From Myotis daubentonii (Eukaryota > Chordata > Mammalia > Chiroptera > Vespertilionidae), in NCBI RefSeq assembly GCF_963259705.1, contig NC_081842.1, forward strand, positions 38,095,796 to 38,159,795: DNA of 64,000 bases. The letters are read 5' to 3'. The notes beneath the pieces are model-generated. The model did no database searches and was not told the origin of the DNA. It saw only the letters and a list, made by a program, of their open reading frames with translations. The position numbers and the translations under genes are program-made. Positions within the stretch are counted from its first letter, which is position 1. The number at the start of each line of letters is the position of its first letter. Below, one piece after another: positions 37,975 to 49,485 of the stretch.

Positions 37975-38210
37975 CAGTGATGGCGAACCTATGACACGCA
38001 TGTCAGAGGCAACACGCGAACTCATTTTTTTTGGTTGATCTTTCTTTGTTAAATGGCATTTAAATATATAAAATAAATATCAAAAATATAAGTCTTTGTT
38101 TTACTATGGTTGTAAATATCAAAACATTTCTATATGTGACACGGCACCAGAGTTAAGTTAGGGTTTTTCAAAAGGCTGACACGCCGAGCTCAAAAGGTTC
38201 GACATCACTG
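37975..38210. mobile_element. Non-autonomous hAT transposon, 236 bp, second copy
   Basis: Ends CAGTGATGGCGAACCT and AGGTTCGACATCACTG, with an 8-bp duplication ATCTAATC at 37967-37974 and 38211-38218. The core matches the reverse complement of 12328-12562 closely, including 'atatttatttta' and 'acaaagaaa' parts, so the two copies are the same family in opposite orientation. Confidence 0.96.
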
Positions 38211-38218
38211 ATCTAATC

Positions 38219-39929
38219 CAAAGCGAGCTTTTCCTCTCAAAGCTTATTTGATTTCAGCATTGCAGTAATATAAAACAGGCAAGTAAAATACAATGAGGAA
38301 TCATTCTCTTGTTTGTTTTATGTGTTTGCTTACCTCGACGGAGGCAAGGGTGAATGATCGCTGCCCTGGAACCGATGAACAGAAAGCCTCACAGGAGTGT
38401 CTTCAAATATTAGAGAGAATTGTTTCAAAAAGTTATTTGCAGTGATGCATTGTCTCTGGGGAAGTAGGCATATTATAATAAAAGATGACATTAAACAGCA
38501 TGTTCTATAGTACGCAATTTTGTTTTTAGGAATTAAGTGAAAAGGCAGAAACTTCTTATAAATCTTTCTTCTTTTTCTTTTTTTCCTCACAGATTGCATC
38601 TTGATGCTAAATTCCTCAGTCTTCACTGAGGTAAAAAACGCGTTAGTGAGGGGATTATATTCCCATTTCACCCTAATTACTTTAAAAGGAAAAAGTTCAG
38701 ATCAAACAATGAAGCTTTTCTAAATCTGAAAATGTTTCCAATCTAAAGATCTAAAGGCCCTGATAGTTTATAAGCTCTGCCTGCATAATATAGGCAGGAT
38801 GGTAAACACAGCCTCTAGAAATTTTAAGCCATGCTTTCTAGACAGTATTAGCTTTTATCCTCACTAGATGAAATCTTATAATACCAGGCTGAATTGCTCC
38901 ATTGTATTTAAACAAAAAACATACAGATTTAGCAACTGTTAAAAAGACCATTAATTTCACTGCAGTTAAGAAAAGACAATTCACTACTTAATAGAAAATT
39001 ACACATTGGACCACCATCTAATTCTTGCAGATATGTATTTTGTTAATTAACACAAGTGGAAGTTTGCTCAGCAAATATCTAATGGTTGGGGTAGGATTCC
39101 ATCAAAGTAATTCTAGAAAAAAAGGTCCTCTGATGTCTGCTATAATGTGTATACTTTTTTGTTCAACTGCTTACATTTAATCTCTTTTTGTCTATTTAGC
39201 TTGGGTGTGAGCAATTTATCATTGCACCAAATGTCCCTTCTCTACAGAAAGGATGTGGCTCTGCACAGCCAACCCTCTGGACCTCATTAGCAGACATCAG
39301 ATGGAGTGAGAGGGAGGAGGGAGAATCATTCCTTCTCATGCACAGGCACGGTGATGCTGCCCAGCTGTAGTCCACCCAGACATCATGGCAGACACACAAG
39401 ATCCAGCTGAGCGTTTCCAGGGTCAGAGCCAGCAGACATGTAATAGAGAAATATTTGTTACCCACCCAATCCTTCAAAACTGATTCCATATTTACATATA
39501 CAGCAATCTCAAGCAATCATATTGTTTTGATTTATTCTGGGGGTACTTTTTAATGTTACTTAAGGGCCCTGAGAGCCTGTTTAAATACTTACAGATTTTT
39601 TTTTAGTCCTATTTGCCTTTGTAATTTTTTCAGAATTTGTTTTCAATTAGTTTGTAGAGTGAAAATCTGGTTTGGGATTCATGCAAACTTGAAGAGACTA
39701 CTCAGTTGTAAACTGCCAATGCATTTGTTCTTCAAAACCACAAAACAAAAGTGCTTTTTGGAAGAAGCACCTTTAAATAAACAGATTATTTTCAATGCAT
39801 GAATAAAATTACTTGGAATAATGCAGTGTTCATTCTAGTCCTGATAATCCTCTGTTCTACCTGAAAGGATGTCATATTTCTCTTTCACTATTAGACCAAA
39901 TAAAGAAATATAATAAAATTATTATAAGT
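38219..39929. other. Non-coding sequence, no gene recognised
   Basis: About 1.7 kb with no young repeat. Minus-strand frames of 113 and 106 residues (38330-38671, 39196-39516) show no domain and no splice context that I can support. Confidence 0.4.
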
Positions 39930-40100
39930 TATTTAATAGCACTCTACATACATTGTTAATTTAATTATAATAACAAATATATGACACTGCTTTTTATCCC
40001 TATTTCACAAGTCAAGAAACGAAGTCTCAAGATTTGATGGGAGTCTGCCTGGCTCCAAAGCTTGGGCTTCTGGCCAATCCACCCCACAATAATTGAATAC
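39930..40100 (-). repeat. MIR SINE, decayed
   Basis: Reads 'tatccctatttcacaagtca', 'gaagtctcaagatttgat' and 'ctggctccaaagcttgggc', a reversed MIR with a missing middle. Confidence 0.5.
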
Positions 40101-40284
40101 AAAGAACTGTCCTGCTAAATGACTGAGCCATTCCATTTCTTCCTCCCTGAGCTCTCTTCATGTCTGGTGACAGGTGTAGCACTTTCCCTTTCTTTTTCAG
40201 TTGGTTCCTATGATTAAGACTAGGATGCTTGGAGTTTGGCTGAATCTGGGTTTGAATTCCAGCAATAATTCCATGGATACAAAA

Positions 40285-41615
40285 CCAAAATTATAGGCAA
40301 CAAAAACAAAAATAGACAAGGAGTACCATATTAAACTAAAAAGTTTCTACACAGCAATGAAAGCAACAGTGTGAAAGGCAACCAATGGAATAGAAGAAAA
40401 TATTTGCAAACCAAACATCTGATAAGAGATTAATTTCCAAAATACATAAGGAACTCCTGTGATTCAACAGCAAAAAATCTAATAACCTGATTTTAAAATT
40501 TGGCTAAGGACTTGAATAGACATTTCTGCAAAGAAGACATACGCATAGCCAACAGGCATAGAAAAAAAATGCTTAACGTCACTAATTATCAGGGAAGTGC
40601 AAATCAAACCTACAATGAGATAGCATTTCACACCTGTCAAGTTGGCTATTATAAAAAACAATAACAACAGCAAAAGACAACATGCGTTGGCAAGCATGTA
40701 GAGAAATTGGAACCCTTGTACATTTTTGGTGGGAATTCAAAATGGTGCATTTGAACCAGCTACTCTGAAAAATTGTGTGGAGGGTCCTCAAAAAATTACA
40801 AGTAGGATTACTATATGATCCAGCAATTCCACTGTGGGTAGTTATCCAAAAGAATTAAAATCAGGATCTCAATGAGACATTAGGACTCCATGATTATATC
40901 AGTACTATTCATAATAGCCAAGATGTGGAATCAACCAAAATTCCCATCAGCAGATGAATAGATAAAATGTGTTCTATACATACAATGGAATTTTTTTTAG
41001 CCTTAATAAAGACAGAAATTCTTAATACGCAAAAAACATGGTTAGCCCTAACCGGTTTGGCTCAGTGGATAGAGCGTCAGCCTGGGGACTGAAGGGTCCT
41101 AGGTTTGATTCTGGTGAAGGGCATGTACCTTGGTTGGGGGCACATCCCCAGTAGGGAGTGTGCAGGAGGCAACTGATCAATGTTTCTCTCTCATCGATGT
41201 TTCTAACTCTATCCCTCTCCCTTCCTCTCTGTAAAAAAATCAATAAAATATATTTTTTTTTAAAAAAGAAAACATGGATGAACCTTAAATACATATGCTA
41301 AGTTAAGTAAATTAGTCACAGAAAGACAAATACTGCATGATTCCATTTATAAGAGGTAGCTAAAATAGTAATATTCCTAGAAATGAAGAATGGAATGCTG
41401 GTTTCCAAAGGCTGAATGGAAAGGGAAAATGGGGAGTTACTAATCAAATCAAAGAGCATAAAGTTTCAGGTGAGTAAGATGAAAAAGTTTTAGAGATTTA
41501 CTATACAACATTGTACATAAAGCCAATGATGCTGCACTGTATACTTAAAAGTTTATTCAGAGGTTATATCTCATTTTAGGTGTGCTTATCACAGTAAAAT
41601 AAAATATTAAAACTG
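40285..41615 (+). mobile_element. L1 LINE, ORF2 end and 3'-UTR, plus strand
   Basis: ORF2 3' text is clear: 'gaatagacatttctgcaaag', 'atgagatagcatttcacacc', 'ccagcaattccactgtgggt', 'gaatcaaccaaaattcccat', 'gatgaaccttaaatacatat'. The 3'-UTR ends near 'acagtaaaataaaatatta'. It is 5'-truncated, frame-broken and split by a Ves SINE at 41042-41268. Confidence 0.88.
41042..41268 (+). mobile_element. Ves SINE inside L1
   Basis: Starts 'ttagccctaaccggtttgg' with A box, B box ('ggtttgattct') and tail 'aaatcaataaaatatatttt'. A 9-bp duplication AAAACATGG lies at 41033-41041 and 41269-41277. Removing it restores the continuous L1 reading 'aaaacatggatgaacc'. Confidence 0.95.
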
Positions 41616-43062
41616 AAAAATCTTACTGGTATTTTCATTAAGGAAGTATTAAATTTAATAGTTAACTTCAGGGAATTGATGATGTTGAATCTTTTTATTC
41701 AAGAAGAAAGTACACCTTTCTATTTGTTCAAATATTCTGTGTCCCCAGTAGTATTTTAAACTACTAGTCTGAACATTTCTTGTTCAGACTATTCTTATGT
41801 ATTTTTGGTACTCTCTTGATATTTATTTGGTCTTCCATCTTATCTTCCAATTGATTGTTGTTTTGAAACCTACAGACTATTAATTTACATATATTCAGTG
41901 CCTTAATAAATTCTTAAAAAATTTTTTTGTTTTAAAAAATGTTTAATTGTATGATCAAGAATTTTACTTACAGGAAATCTGTCCCGAAATTTTGGAGACA
42001 ATTGGTCTACATGATGATGTCTATGCGCCTTAGTATAAAGGCCCTTCATAGCAGGCACTTCCTGACTTCTTAGTTTCGTGTGCTAGCATGCCACTACATA
42101 CATATTCAATGCTTATCATTACAAATGCTTGTGGTTATCTAAATATTAACAATTTTTGGATGCCTTTTTCATTTGCTGTAGTTTCATAATTCTACTGTCT
42201 ATAATTCTACTCCATAATTCTACTTGTGTATTTATCTGGAGAACTCTTCACCTTTTTGTGGACTTAGTTTCTATGTCCCCTTTTCTGAGAAACATTGGAT
42301 CCCCCAGACACCTTCAGGTCCTCCCTTCTTTCTGTTTTCATATTGCCTACTATATAACTGGCATCACACACCAATTAATAGTTATGATAAACTAGTGAAA
42401 ACCTAAGTGTGATCCTGCTTATCACCAGAGAAACAGCTGTTATAATTTCTTACTCTATATTCCCAATGGAGATGAAGCTATATAGGCAAACTGATCCTTT
42501 TTGCTACTAATTTTCTCTCTTAGTTATGCTATTTTCAAAGAATGAAGCCAGAAAGAGTGCTACCTGTTTTTTTTTTTAAAGAATAATTTCTTTTCAACAT
42601 TACAGTTTTCAGTTACAAGAAGAATCCCATAGAAATGTTTAGTGAATATGTACAAACTGCATTTTACTTAACTTCATAAAAACTTAGGCCCATCACACAA
42701 ATGAGCCATTCATTCAGGAGTTTCATTTACTCACAGAGCCTCAACTAACATTGTCTATCAAACCATTATTTCAAACCACTCTTTATTAAAATATTTAAGT
42801 AGCTCTTTGGATATTTCTACAAAGTTCCTTCACTTGGTCTTAAAATAACCATGCTAGAGCTAAGCTCATTTCCTTTTCTCCAGCGTGAGTTTCTACTTCT
42901 GTGTTTGTTATGTTGAGGATCTCCTCAGCGCAGTTCAGGTCATTATCAACTAGTTTTATTTAAGTAAGTGACTATATACCTGAACAAATGAAACCAACCT
43001 CCTTCCTTTTCACCATTTCTCCAGTACACACTTCCCTTTACAATACTTTTCTTATTTATACA
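41616..43062. other. AT-rich non-coding sequence
   Basis: No gene or young repeat. A T-run lies at 42569-42580. Frames are under 80 residues. Confidence 0.4.
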
Positions 43063-43080
43063 AGTGGCACCATTATTATT

Positions 43081-43300
43081 ATTTTTTAATATATTTTATT
43101 GATTTTTTAACAGAGAGGAAGGGAGAGAGATAGAGAGTTAGAAACATCGATGAGAGAGAAACATCGATCAGCTGCCTCCTGCACATCTCCTACTGGGGAT
43201 ATGCCCGCAACCCAGGTACATGCCCTTGACCGGAATCGAACCCGGGACCCCTCAGTCCACAGGCCGACGCTCTATCCACTGAGCCAAACCGGTTTCGGTG
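43081..43300 (-). mobile_element. Ves SINE, minus strand
   Basis: Near-consensus copy with head 'gagccaaaccggtttcgg' and reversed B box 'ggaatcgaaccc'. A perfect 18-bp duplication AGTGGCACCATTATTATT lies at 43063-43080 and 43301-43318, the longest in the window. Low divergence suggests a recent insertion. Confidence 0.97.
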
Positions 43301-43318
43301 AGTGGCACCATTATTATT

Positions 43319-43989
43319 TAAGATTGTCAAGAAAATTTTAGAATTGTTTCTCTACTAAGATTTTATTTAAACCTCACTCTCTCCCACACTTCCATATACA
43401 TCGTCCTCAAATCATTTTTCTAATCTAATATGATATGATCTTGTGAATTCTGTTGGTATTCCTTTTATAATTCAAGGTACTGACAAAGTTCCCTCTGCCT
43501 ATCTTATTTAAGAGGAAATCTTCTGTCTTCTAACCAAGCATCCACTTCTCTTTCCATCTCTTTTAGATATTTTGTCCATCGCTTGGGGCAGAGATTGCTA
43601 ATGTGGTCAGAGCTTAGGATATTATTGGAGCTCCAGTTATCATGAGGGTGGCTACTGTGGTAGAGATTAGCATCTATGAAAGATACTCTCTTTTGTACCT
43701 AATGCTGCCATGTGATAAACTTACCTAAGCGAGGCATTGATTTTCGAGGTAAGCCTTACTATGTATCTCTTTTTCTACACTATCTCTTTTATGCTAATAA
43801 CCGGATGGTGAGTTAAGCTTTGGTCTGCTCTGCAGACACAGCCACCTCAGATAGAAACGAAAGGAATCAATAGTCCTGCTTTAAGCCAAAAATAACAACT
43901 CATTTTTATAAGGACTCCGTATTTGAATTTGGGGCACTGATTTAGCTATGATAGACATTCATTTCCAAATTTGATGAAAAATGTTAACA
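43319..43989. other. Non-coding sequence, no gene recognised
   Basis: About 0.67 kb with no recognised repeat. Confidence 0.4.
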
Positions 43990-44505
43990 AATGGATTCAA
44001 GAATCTAATTAAAAATGAATTTGAGATAATAAAATATAAAGAACACAAAGTTACTTAATAATCAAATTTTTGAAATACAATTACATCAAAAGATCTTAAA
44101 AATACCCAGAGGAAACAGACATATTACATACAAGGACTATGACTCAAATGAGGGCAGAATTTTATGTGAACCATGTGAAACATGGAGGCTAGGAGATAAT
44201 GGAATGAAATCTTAAAGGGTTCTATGAAAAGACAAACATTCAACCAAGAATTCTATATCTAATAAACATATCCCTCAAATCTAAGGCAAAGTAAGTCATT
44301 TTCGGATAAACAAAAGCTGAGAGAATCTTGATAACAAGTAACCATTAAAAGAAATATTAAAGGAAAATTTTCAGACAGAATAAAAGATATAGTGGGTGGA
44401 AACTTGTATCTGGAAAAGAAATGTGGAGTTCTGGAAATGACAAATATGTGAGTTAACATAATATAGTTTTAAATTGTTTTCTAAATTTTTTTAAAGATAA
44501 GTAAC
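43990..44505 (+). mobile_element. Old L1 or HAL1 fragment
   Basis: Text such as 'ggataaacaaaagctgagag', 'ttcagacagaataaaagata' and 'ggtggaaacttgtatctgga' matches the old L1/HAL1 module that carries 'acaaaagctgagagaat'. No open frame. Confidence 0.6.
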
Positions 44506-44819
44506 TTTTCAAAAATTTTATTTTATTGTTGACAGTATTACTGATGTCCCCCTTTACCCAACTTTCCTCCCTTAGCCCCCATCTTCCAGGCCCTGTCTCA
44601 TCCAGGCTTTCATCACACTATTCTCTGTGTCCATTGGTTATGAATATACTAGAGGCCCAGTGCATGAAATCCGTGCACTGGGGGGGGGGGGGAGTATCCC
44701 TCAGCCCAGCCTGCACCCTCTCCAAACTGGGACATCTCTCTTACAATCCGGGACCACTGGCTCCTAACTGCTCGCCTGCCTGCCTGCCTGATTGACCCTA
44801 ACCGCTTCTGCCTGCCAGC

Positions 44820-44975
44820 CTGATCTCCCCCTAACTGTCCTCCCCTGTCGGCCTGATCACCCCCAACTGCCCTCCCTTGCCAGCCTGATCACCCCCAACT
44901 GCCCTCCCCTGCAGGCCTGATCGCCCACAACTGCCCTACCCTGCTGGCCTGATCACCAACAAGCGCCCTCCCCTG
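44820..44975. repeat. 32-bp minisatellite inside the HeliBat
   Basis: Copies of 'cctgatcacccccaactgcc' start at 44852, 44884, 44916 and 44948, exactly 32 bp apart, with a degenerate copy before them. The same tandem occurs in the HeliBat units at 28.6 and 60.2 kb. Confidence 0.92.
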
Positions 44976-45149
44976 CCACGACCCACTGCCTCCGCTGGGA
45001 CTGGCCTCCTCCACACCACGCGGAGCTGCAGGACCCCCAGGCCTCACTGTGTGGAGCGGCCACTGGGCCCTGCCTCTACTGTACGTGCAGCCATTTGTGG
45101 CGGCCATCTTGTGGCGTTGTGTGTGCGAGGGCGTGAGGACCACCTAGGC

Positions 45150-45457
45150 CAGCGGTTCTCAACCTGTGGGTTGCAACCCCTTTGGAGGTTGAACAACCAT
45201 TTCACAGGGGTCACCTAAGACAATTGGAAAACACATATATAATTACATATTGTTTTTGTGATTAATCACTATGCTTTAATTATGTTCAATTTGTAACAAT
45301 GAAAATACATCCTGCATATCAGATATTTACATTACAATTCATAACAGCAAAATTACAGTTATGAAGTAGCAACAAAAATAATTTTATGGTTGGGGGTCAC
45401 CACAATATGAGGAACTGTATTAAAGTTTTGTGGCATTAGGAAGGTTGAGAACCACTG
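45150..45457 (+). mobile_element. SPIN-type non-autonomous hAT transposon, 308 bp
   Basis: Ends CAGCGGTTCTCAACCT and AGGTTGAGAACCACTG, with an exact 8-bp duplication ACCTAGGC at 45142-45149 and 45458-45465. The interior ('gattaatcactatgctttaa', 'ggttgggggtcaccacaata', 'gtggcattaggaaggttgag') matches my memory of the SPIN family, which is known for horizontal transfer among tetrapods. CpG sites of the consensus have decayed, as in 'gggttgcaacccc'. Nested in a HeliBat, so it arrived later. Confidence 0.88.
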
Positions 45458-45824
45458 ACCTAGGCTTTTATTAGGATAGATGTATATAAGTTCTTTGGTT
45501 AATCTCTTCACATCTCCCCGGCCACCTTCCTTCTGAGATACATCAGTCTGATCAGTCTGTTTCATGCCTCCATGTCTCTGCACCTATTTTGTTCATCAGT
45601 TTATTATTCTACTTATAAATGAGATTGTGTGATATTTCTCTTTCTGACTGGCTTATTTCACTTAGCATAATATTCTCCAGGTCCATTCATGCTGTCTCAA
45701 AGGGTAAGATATTCTTTTTTACAGCTGCATAGTATTCCATTGTGTAAATGTACCACAGCTTTTTTATTCACTCATCTACTGATTGGCACTTGGGCTGTTT
45801 GCAGATTTTAGCTATTATAAATAA

Positions 45825-46297
45825 CTAGAGGCCCGGTGCACAAAAATTTGTGCACTTGGGGGGGGGAAGGGGGCTCCCTCAGCCCGGCCTGTGCCCTCTC
45901 GCAATCTGGGACCCCTCAGGGGATGACCACCTGCTGGCGTAGGCCCGCTCTCCAGGGGATTGGGCCTAAGATGGCAATCAGACATCCCTCTGGCAGCCTG
46001 GCAGCCCTCGGGGGATGTCTACTTGCCAGCGGGGAGCAGGCCTAAACTGCAGTCTGACATCCTTAGCACTGCTGAGGAGGCAGGAGAGGCTCCCACCACC
46101 ACCACTGTACTGGCAGCCATCAGCCTGGCTTGTGGCTGAGCAGAGCTCCTCCCATGTGAGAGCGCCCTGACCACCAGAGGGCAGCTCCTGCATTGAATGT
46201 CTGCCTCCCGGTGGTCAGTGTGTGTCATAGTGACAAGTCATTCCCAGTCCTTCTGCTGTTATGGTCAGTTTGCATATTACCCTTTTACTATATAGGA
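45825..46297 (-). mobile_element. HeliBat Helitron, unit B of a two-unit insertion
   Basis: The 3' end CTAG lies at 45825-45828 with a near-perfect hairpin GTGCACAAA/TTTGTGCAC and a G-run. The body includes 'ccctgaccaccagagggcag' and 'cccggtggtcagtgtgtgtc', common HeliBat text. Its 5' end 'ccttttactatatagga' at 46297 joins unit Y directly. Confidence 0.94.
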
Positions 46298-47056
46298 TAG
46301 AGGCCTGGTGCATGGGTGTGGGCCGGCTGGTTTGCCCTGAAGGGTGTCTCGGATCAGGGTGGGGGTCCTGCTTGGGTGCCTGGCCAGCCTGGATGAGGGG
46401 CTGATGGCTGTTTGCAGCTGGTCGCACCCCCTTCAGGGTGGGGGTCCTCACTGGGGTGCCTGGCCAGCCTGGATGAGGGGATGATGGCTGTTTGCAGCTG
46501 GTCACACCCCCTTCAGGGTGGGGGTCCCCACTGGGGTGCCTGGCTAGTCTGGGTGAGGGGCTGAGGGCCGTTTTCAGGCTGGCAGGTGACTGAAGCTCCC
46601 AACCTCTCCATTTTTACTTTTTTCTTTTTATTCTGGTATTTATTTACCTTCTATGGCTGTCACTGGAGCTAAGAGCCGGCTTTAGCTCTGAGGCTTGGCT
46701 CCAGCTTGAGGCCTTGGCTGCAGAAAGCAGGGATCTGAGTTTGTTTGGCTTCTATAATTGAAACACTGTTGCAACTCCAGCTCTGAGGCCCCGCTGGCTG
46801 AAAGCAGGTTTCTGGGGTTTGTTTACCTTCTATAATTGCAACATTTTTTCTTAGAGTGCAGCTCAGAGGCCGGCAGTGGCAGGCGGGGAATCTTGGCTTC
46901 CTCCATCGCCGGGGCAACCAAGCCTCCTGTTTGCTTCAGCTGCCTGGCTGCAGGCTGCCATCTTGGTTGGCAGTTAATTTGTATCACCCTGATTAGCCAA
47001 TGGGAAGCGTGTCGGAAGTATGGTTAATTACCCTATTTGTCTTTTATTAGATTAGA
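46298..47056 (-). mobile_element. HeliBat Helitron, unit Y
   Basis: Begins TAGAGGCCTGGTGCATGGG without the C of CTAG, and ends 'cttttattagattaga' at 47056 before host T. It contains three copies of the 80-bp tandem (anchors 46394, 46474, 46554), then a region with two related 60-70-bp stretches around 'cttctataattg', then 'ctgccatcttggttggcag'. No transposase. The interior matches 28898-29675, 60972-61566 and, in reverse, 63413-63677. Confidence 0.94.
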
Positions 47057-47712
47057 TGCTGCTATGAACACAGGGGTGCATATATTCTTTCTGAGTGGTG
47101 TTTCAGGTTTCTTAGGATATAGCCCTAGAAGTGGGAGCACTAAGTCAAATAGCAGTTCCATTTTTAATTTTTTTAGTAAATTCCATACTATTTTCCATAG
47201 TGGCTGAACCAGTCTGCATTCCCACCAGCAGTGTATTAGAGTCCCTTTTCTCCACAGCCTCGTCAGCAGTTGTTGTTTGCTGATTTGTTGATGTTAGTCA
47301 TTCTGGCAGGTATGAGGAGATATGTCATTATAGTTTTAATTTGCATCTCTTTGATAATTAGTGACATTAAGTATTTTTTCATATGTCTCTTAGCCATCTG
47401 TATGTTCCCTTTGGAGAAGTGCCTATTCAGGTCCTGTGCCCATTTTTTAATTGGGTTGTCTTCATTTTTTTGAGCTGTATGAGTTCTTTATATATTTTGT
47501 AAATTAACCCCTTATCAGATGTGTCATTGACAGATATGTTCTCCCATACAGTGGGTTCCTTTTACATTTTGATGATGCTTTCTTTTGCTGTGCAGAAGCT
47601 TTTATTTTGATGTAGTCCCATTTATTTATTTTTTTCCTTTGTTTCTCTTGCCCTAGGTGATGTATTGGTGAAAAATCTGCTGCATGAGATGTCTGAGATT
47701 TTTCTGCCTATG

Positions 47713-47927
47713 TTTTCTTTAACCTTTTAAAACAAAAATGAAAATATATTTTCATATACATATAGAAGTAAAATGTGTGCAACAACTGCACAAAAAAGGT
47801 GAGGCACAAAATGGAAATATATTGTTTTAGAGTTTATATGTTATATAGGAAATGATAGAGTATTATTTGAAGATACAATGTGATGAAGTTACATGTTGTA
47901 AATACTAGAGCGATACACACACAGAGG
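47713..47927. other. AT-rich sequence between L1 and SINE
   Basis: Short stretch, possibly an old LINE fragment ('tatataggaaatgatagagt'). Nothing firm. Confidence 0.3.
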
Positions 47928-47940
47928 ATATGAGAGAGAG

Positions 47941-47996
<56 letters not shown>

Positions 47997-48151
47997 ATCA
48001 ATGTGAGAGAGAAACATTGATTGGCTGCCTCATGCACATGCCACTACCAGGGATTGAACCCCAAATCAAGTATGTGCCATGACCACGAACTGAAACCAAA
48101 ATCTTTTGGTGAATGGGATGATGCTCCAACCAACTGAGCAACACTAGCCAA
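47928..48151 (-). mobile_element. Old Ves-related SINE with long (GA)n
   Basis: Reversed copy: the pyrimidine tract appears as (GA)n at about 47945-47994, then 'atgtgagagagaaacattga', 'ttggctgcctcatgcacat', decayed B-box area 'gggattgaacccc', and head 'caactgagcaacactagcca'. No clear target duplication. Heavily diverged, so an old copy. Confidence 0.85.
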
Positions 48152-48156
48152 GTTGA

Positions 48157-48239
48157 TTTAGAAGCAATGTGTTGATTGCCATTTTAAAAAATAAGTGGGA
48201 CTTATTTTTTAAAATGGCAATCAACACGTTGCTTCTAAA
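48157..48239. repeat. Near-perfect 40-bp hairpin with a 3-base loop
   Basis: Positions 48157-48196 pair with 48200-48239 at 39 of 40 positions; the only mismatch is T48168 against G48228, which would be a G-U wobble in RNA. The loop is GGG. The right arm reads on into plus-strand L1 ORF2 text, while the left arm lies right after an old SINE, so the left arm looks like a fold-back copy of L1 sequence. Confidence 0.95.
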
Positions 48240-48603
48240 ATTTATGTGGAAACGCAAGGGCTTGACATTTTATTTTAAAATCTTGACAAAACACCAACAA
48301 CAAAGTTTGAGTATTTACAAATGATTTGAAGACATAAAAAAGCTAAAAAGAGAGTATGCTTTTAATATAAGAATAGAGAGATCAGAGGAGTAGGCTAGAG
48401 AGTCCAGAAGTGAGCCCATATATTCATTGTGAAGTTTTAACTAAGACTCCAAACCAATCCAATGGAGAAAGAAGCATCTCTTCAACAAATGGTGCTGAGA
48501 CAACAGGATCATGATATAGGGGAGAAACCTTGTCTCAGACCTTACTTTATATATAAAATTTAACTTGAAATGTATCTCAGAACTAAATGTGAAAGCAAAA
48601 ACT

Positions 48604-48738
48604 TGCCCTTGCAGTGTTTGTTAAATAGTTAGAGCATTGGCCCAGGCACCAAAGGGTTTTAGCTTTGATTCCCAGTCAAGGGCATGTACCTGGGTTGCTG
48701 GTTTGCTACTGAACCCAGGAGCATGTGGAGGAAGCAAC

Positions 48739-48805
<67 letters not shown>

Positions 48806-48898
48806 TTCTCTGTCTGTCTTCCTCTCTCTTTCCTTTCTCCTTTCCACTCTCTCTGAAAAGCAATGGGAAAAAAAATGTCCTCATGTGAAGATTAAAAA
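48604..48898 (+). mobile_element. Old Ves-related SINE with (CT)n
   Basis: Head decayed ('ttgcagtgtttgttaaatag'), body 'gattcccagtcaagggcatg', then (CT)n at about 48742-48809 and tail 'aaaaaatgtcctcatgtgaa'. The L1 reading 'gcaaaaac' before it and 'gctaaaac' after it suggest an imperfect target duplication. The Ser-Leu and Arg-Glu frames here come from the CT run. Confidence 0.88.
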
Positions 48899-48971
48899 CA
48901 ACAACAAAAAACAACCAAAACAAAACAAAACAAAAAGCTAAAACTCTAAAGCTTCCAGAAGAAAACTATAG

Positions 48972-49211
48972 ATATATATTAAAAAGCCAGCAACTGAATG
49001 GTGGAACAACCAGGATTATGGTCAACTAGTCACTATGATGTGCACTGACCACCAGGGGCCAGACAATGCAGGAGCTTCCCCTTGGTGGTCAATGCACTCC
49101 CACAGTGAGAGTGCTGCTCAGCTGACTGGGATGAGCGGTGCTCCTACAGCAGGCGGATCCTCTCAGGCCATGCCCCCCACCAGCACACCAATCCGTGCAC
49201 CAGGCCTCTAG
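48972..49211 (+). mobile_element. HeliBat Helitron, plus strand, inside L1
   Basis: The 5' part 'tatattaaaaagccagcaac' is a decayed HeliBat start; the body has 'gcactgaccaccagggg' and 'ccttggtggtcaatgcact', a subterminal inverted pair. It ends CCAGGCCTCTAG at 49211 before host T. The hairpin near the 3' end is weak ('ccgtgcacc'). Confidence 0.85.
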
Positions 49212-49485
49212 TAGAATAATATGTTCAATATCATAAGATACACACATATTTCTTATTCAGGACATAAAAAGCAATAGTTATGAATGGTTGCTAAAATGTA
49301 CATCATTAAGATTAAAGACATCAAGATAAAGACAAGATTAGAAGTATGTAGATAAGCCTCAGATGAGCAGAAAATATTTGCAATGCTTATATATGACAAT
49401 AAACTCATATTATCCAGAGTAGACCAGCAACTCCTACAATTTAATAAAAATAAAGACAAATAGTTTGATCAAAACATGAACAGAA

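Larger units (their letters stand above)
44649..45480 (-). mobile_element. HeliBat Helitron carrying a SPIN insertion
   Basis: The 3' end CTAG lies at 44649-44652 after host A, with hairpin GTGCATGAAA/TCCGTGCAC; the 5' end 'cttttattaggataga' stops at 45480 before host T. The interior has a G-run (44682-44692), a 32-bp tandem, and a SPIN element at 45150-45457. It is non-autonomous. Removing the SPIN leaves about 516 bp. Confidence 0.93.
44507..47712 (-). mobile_element. L1 LINE, minus strand, split by two HeliBat insertions
   Basis: The L1 occupies 44507-44648, 45481-45824 and 47057-47712. The 3'-UTR ('gacagtattactgatgtccc') comes first, then ORF2 end ('gactggcttatttcacttag', 'gctgcatagtattccattg', 'ccatagtggctgaaccagtc', 'ctttgctgtgcagaagcttt'). 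Across each Helitron the L1 rejoins without loss: 'ataaataa' at 45817-45824 continues as 'tgctgctatgaac' at 47057. This makes the two Helitron borders exact. Confidence 0.92.

Noticed and set aside
44852..44975. CRISPR-like regular repeats
   Set aside because: The 32-bp units are contiguous direct repeats without unique spacers, inside a Helitron of a mammalian genome.
48621..48941. Arg-Glu and Ser-Leu repeat proteins
   Set aside because: Direct products of the (CT)n run in an old SINE; the same applies at 14702-14977, 26591-26899, 47834-48037 and 54717-55007.
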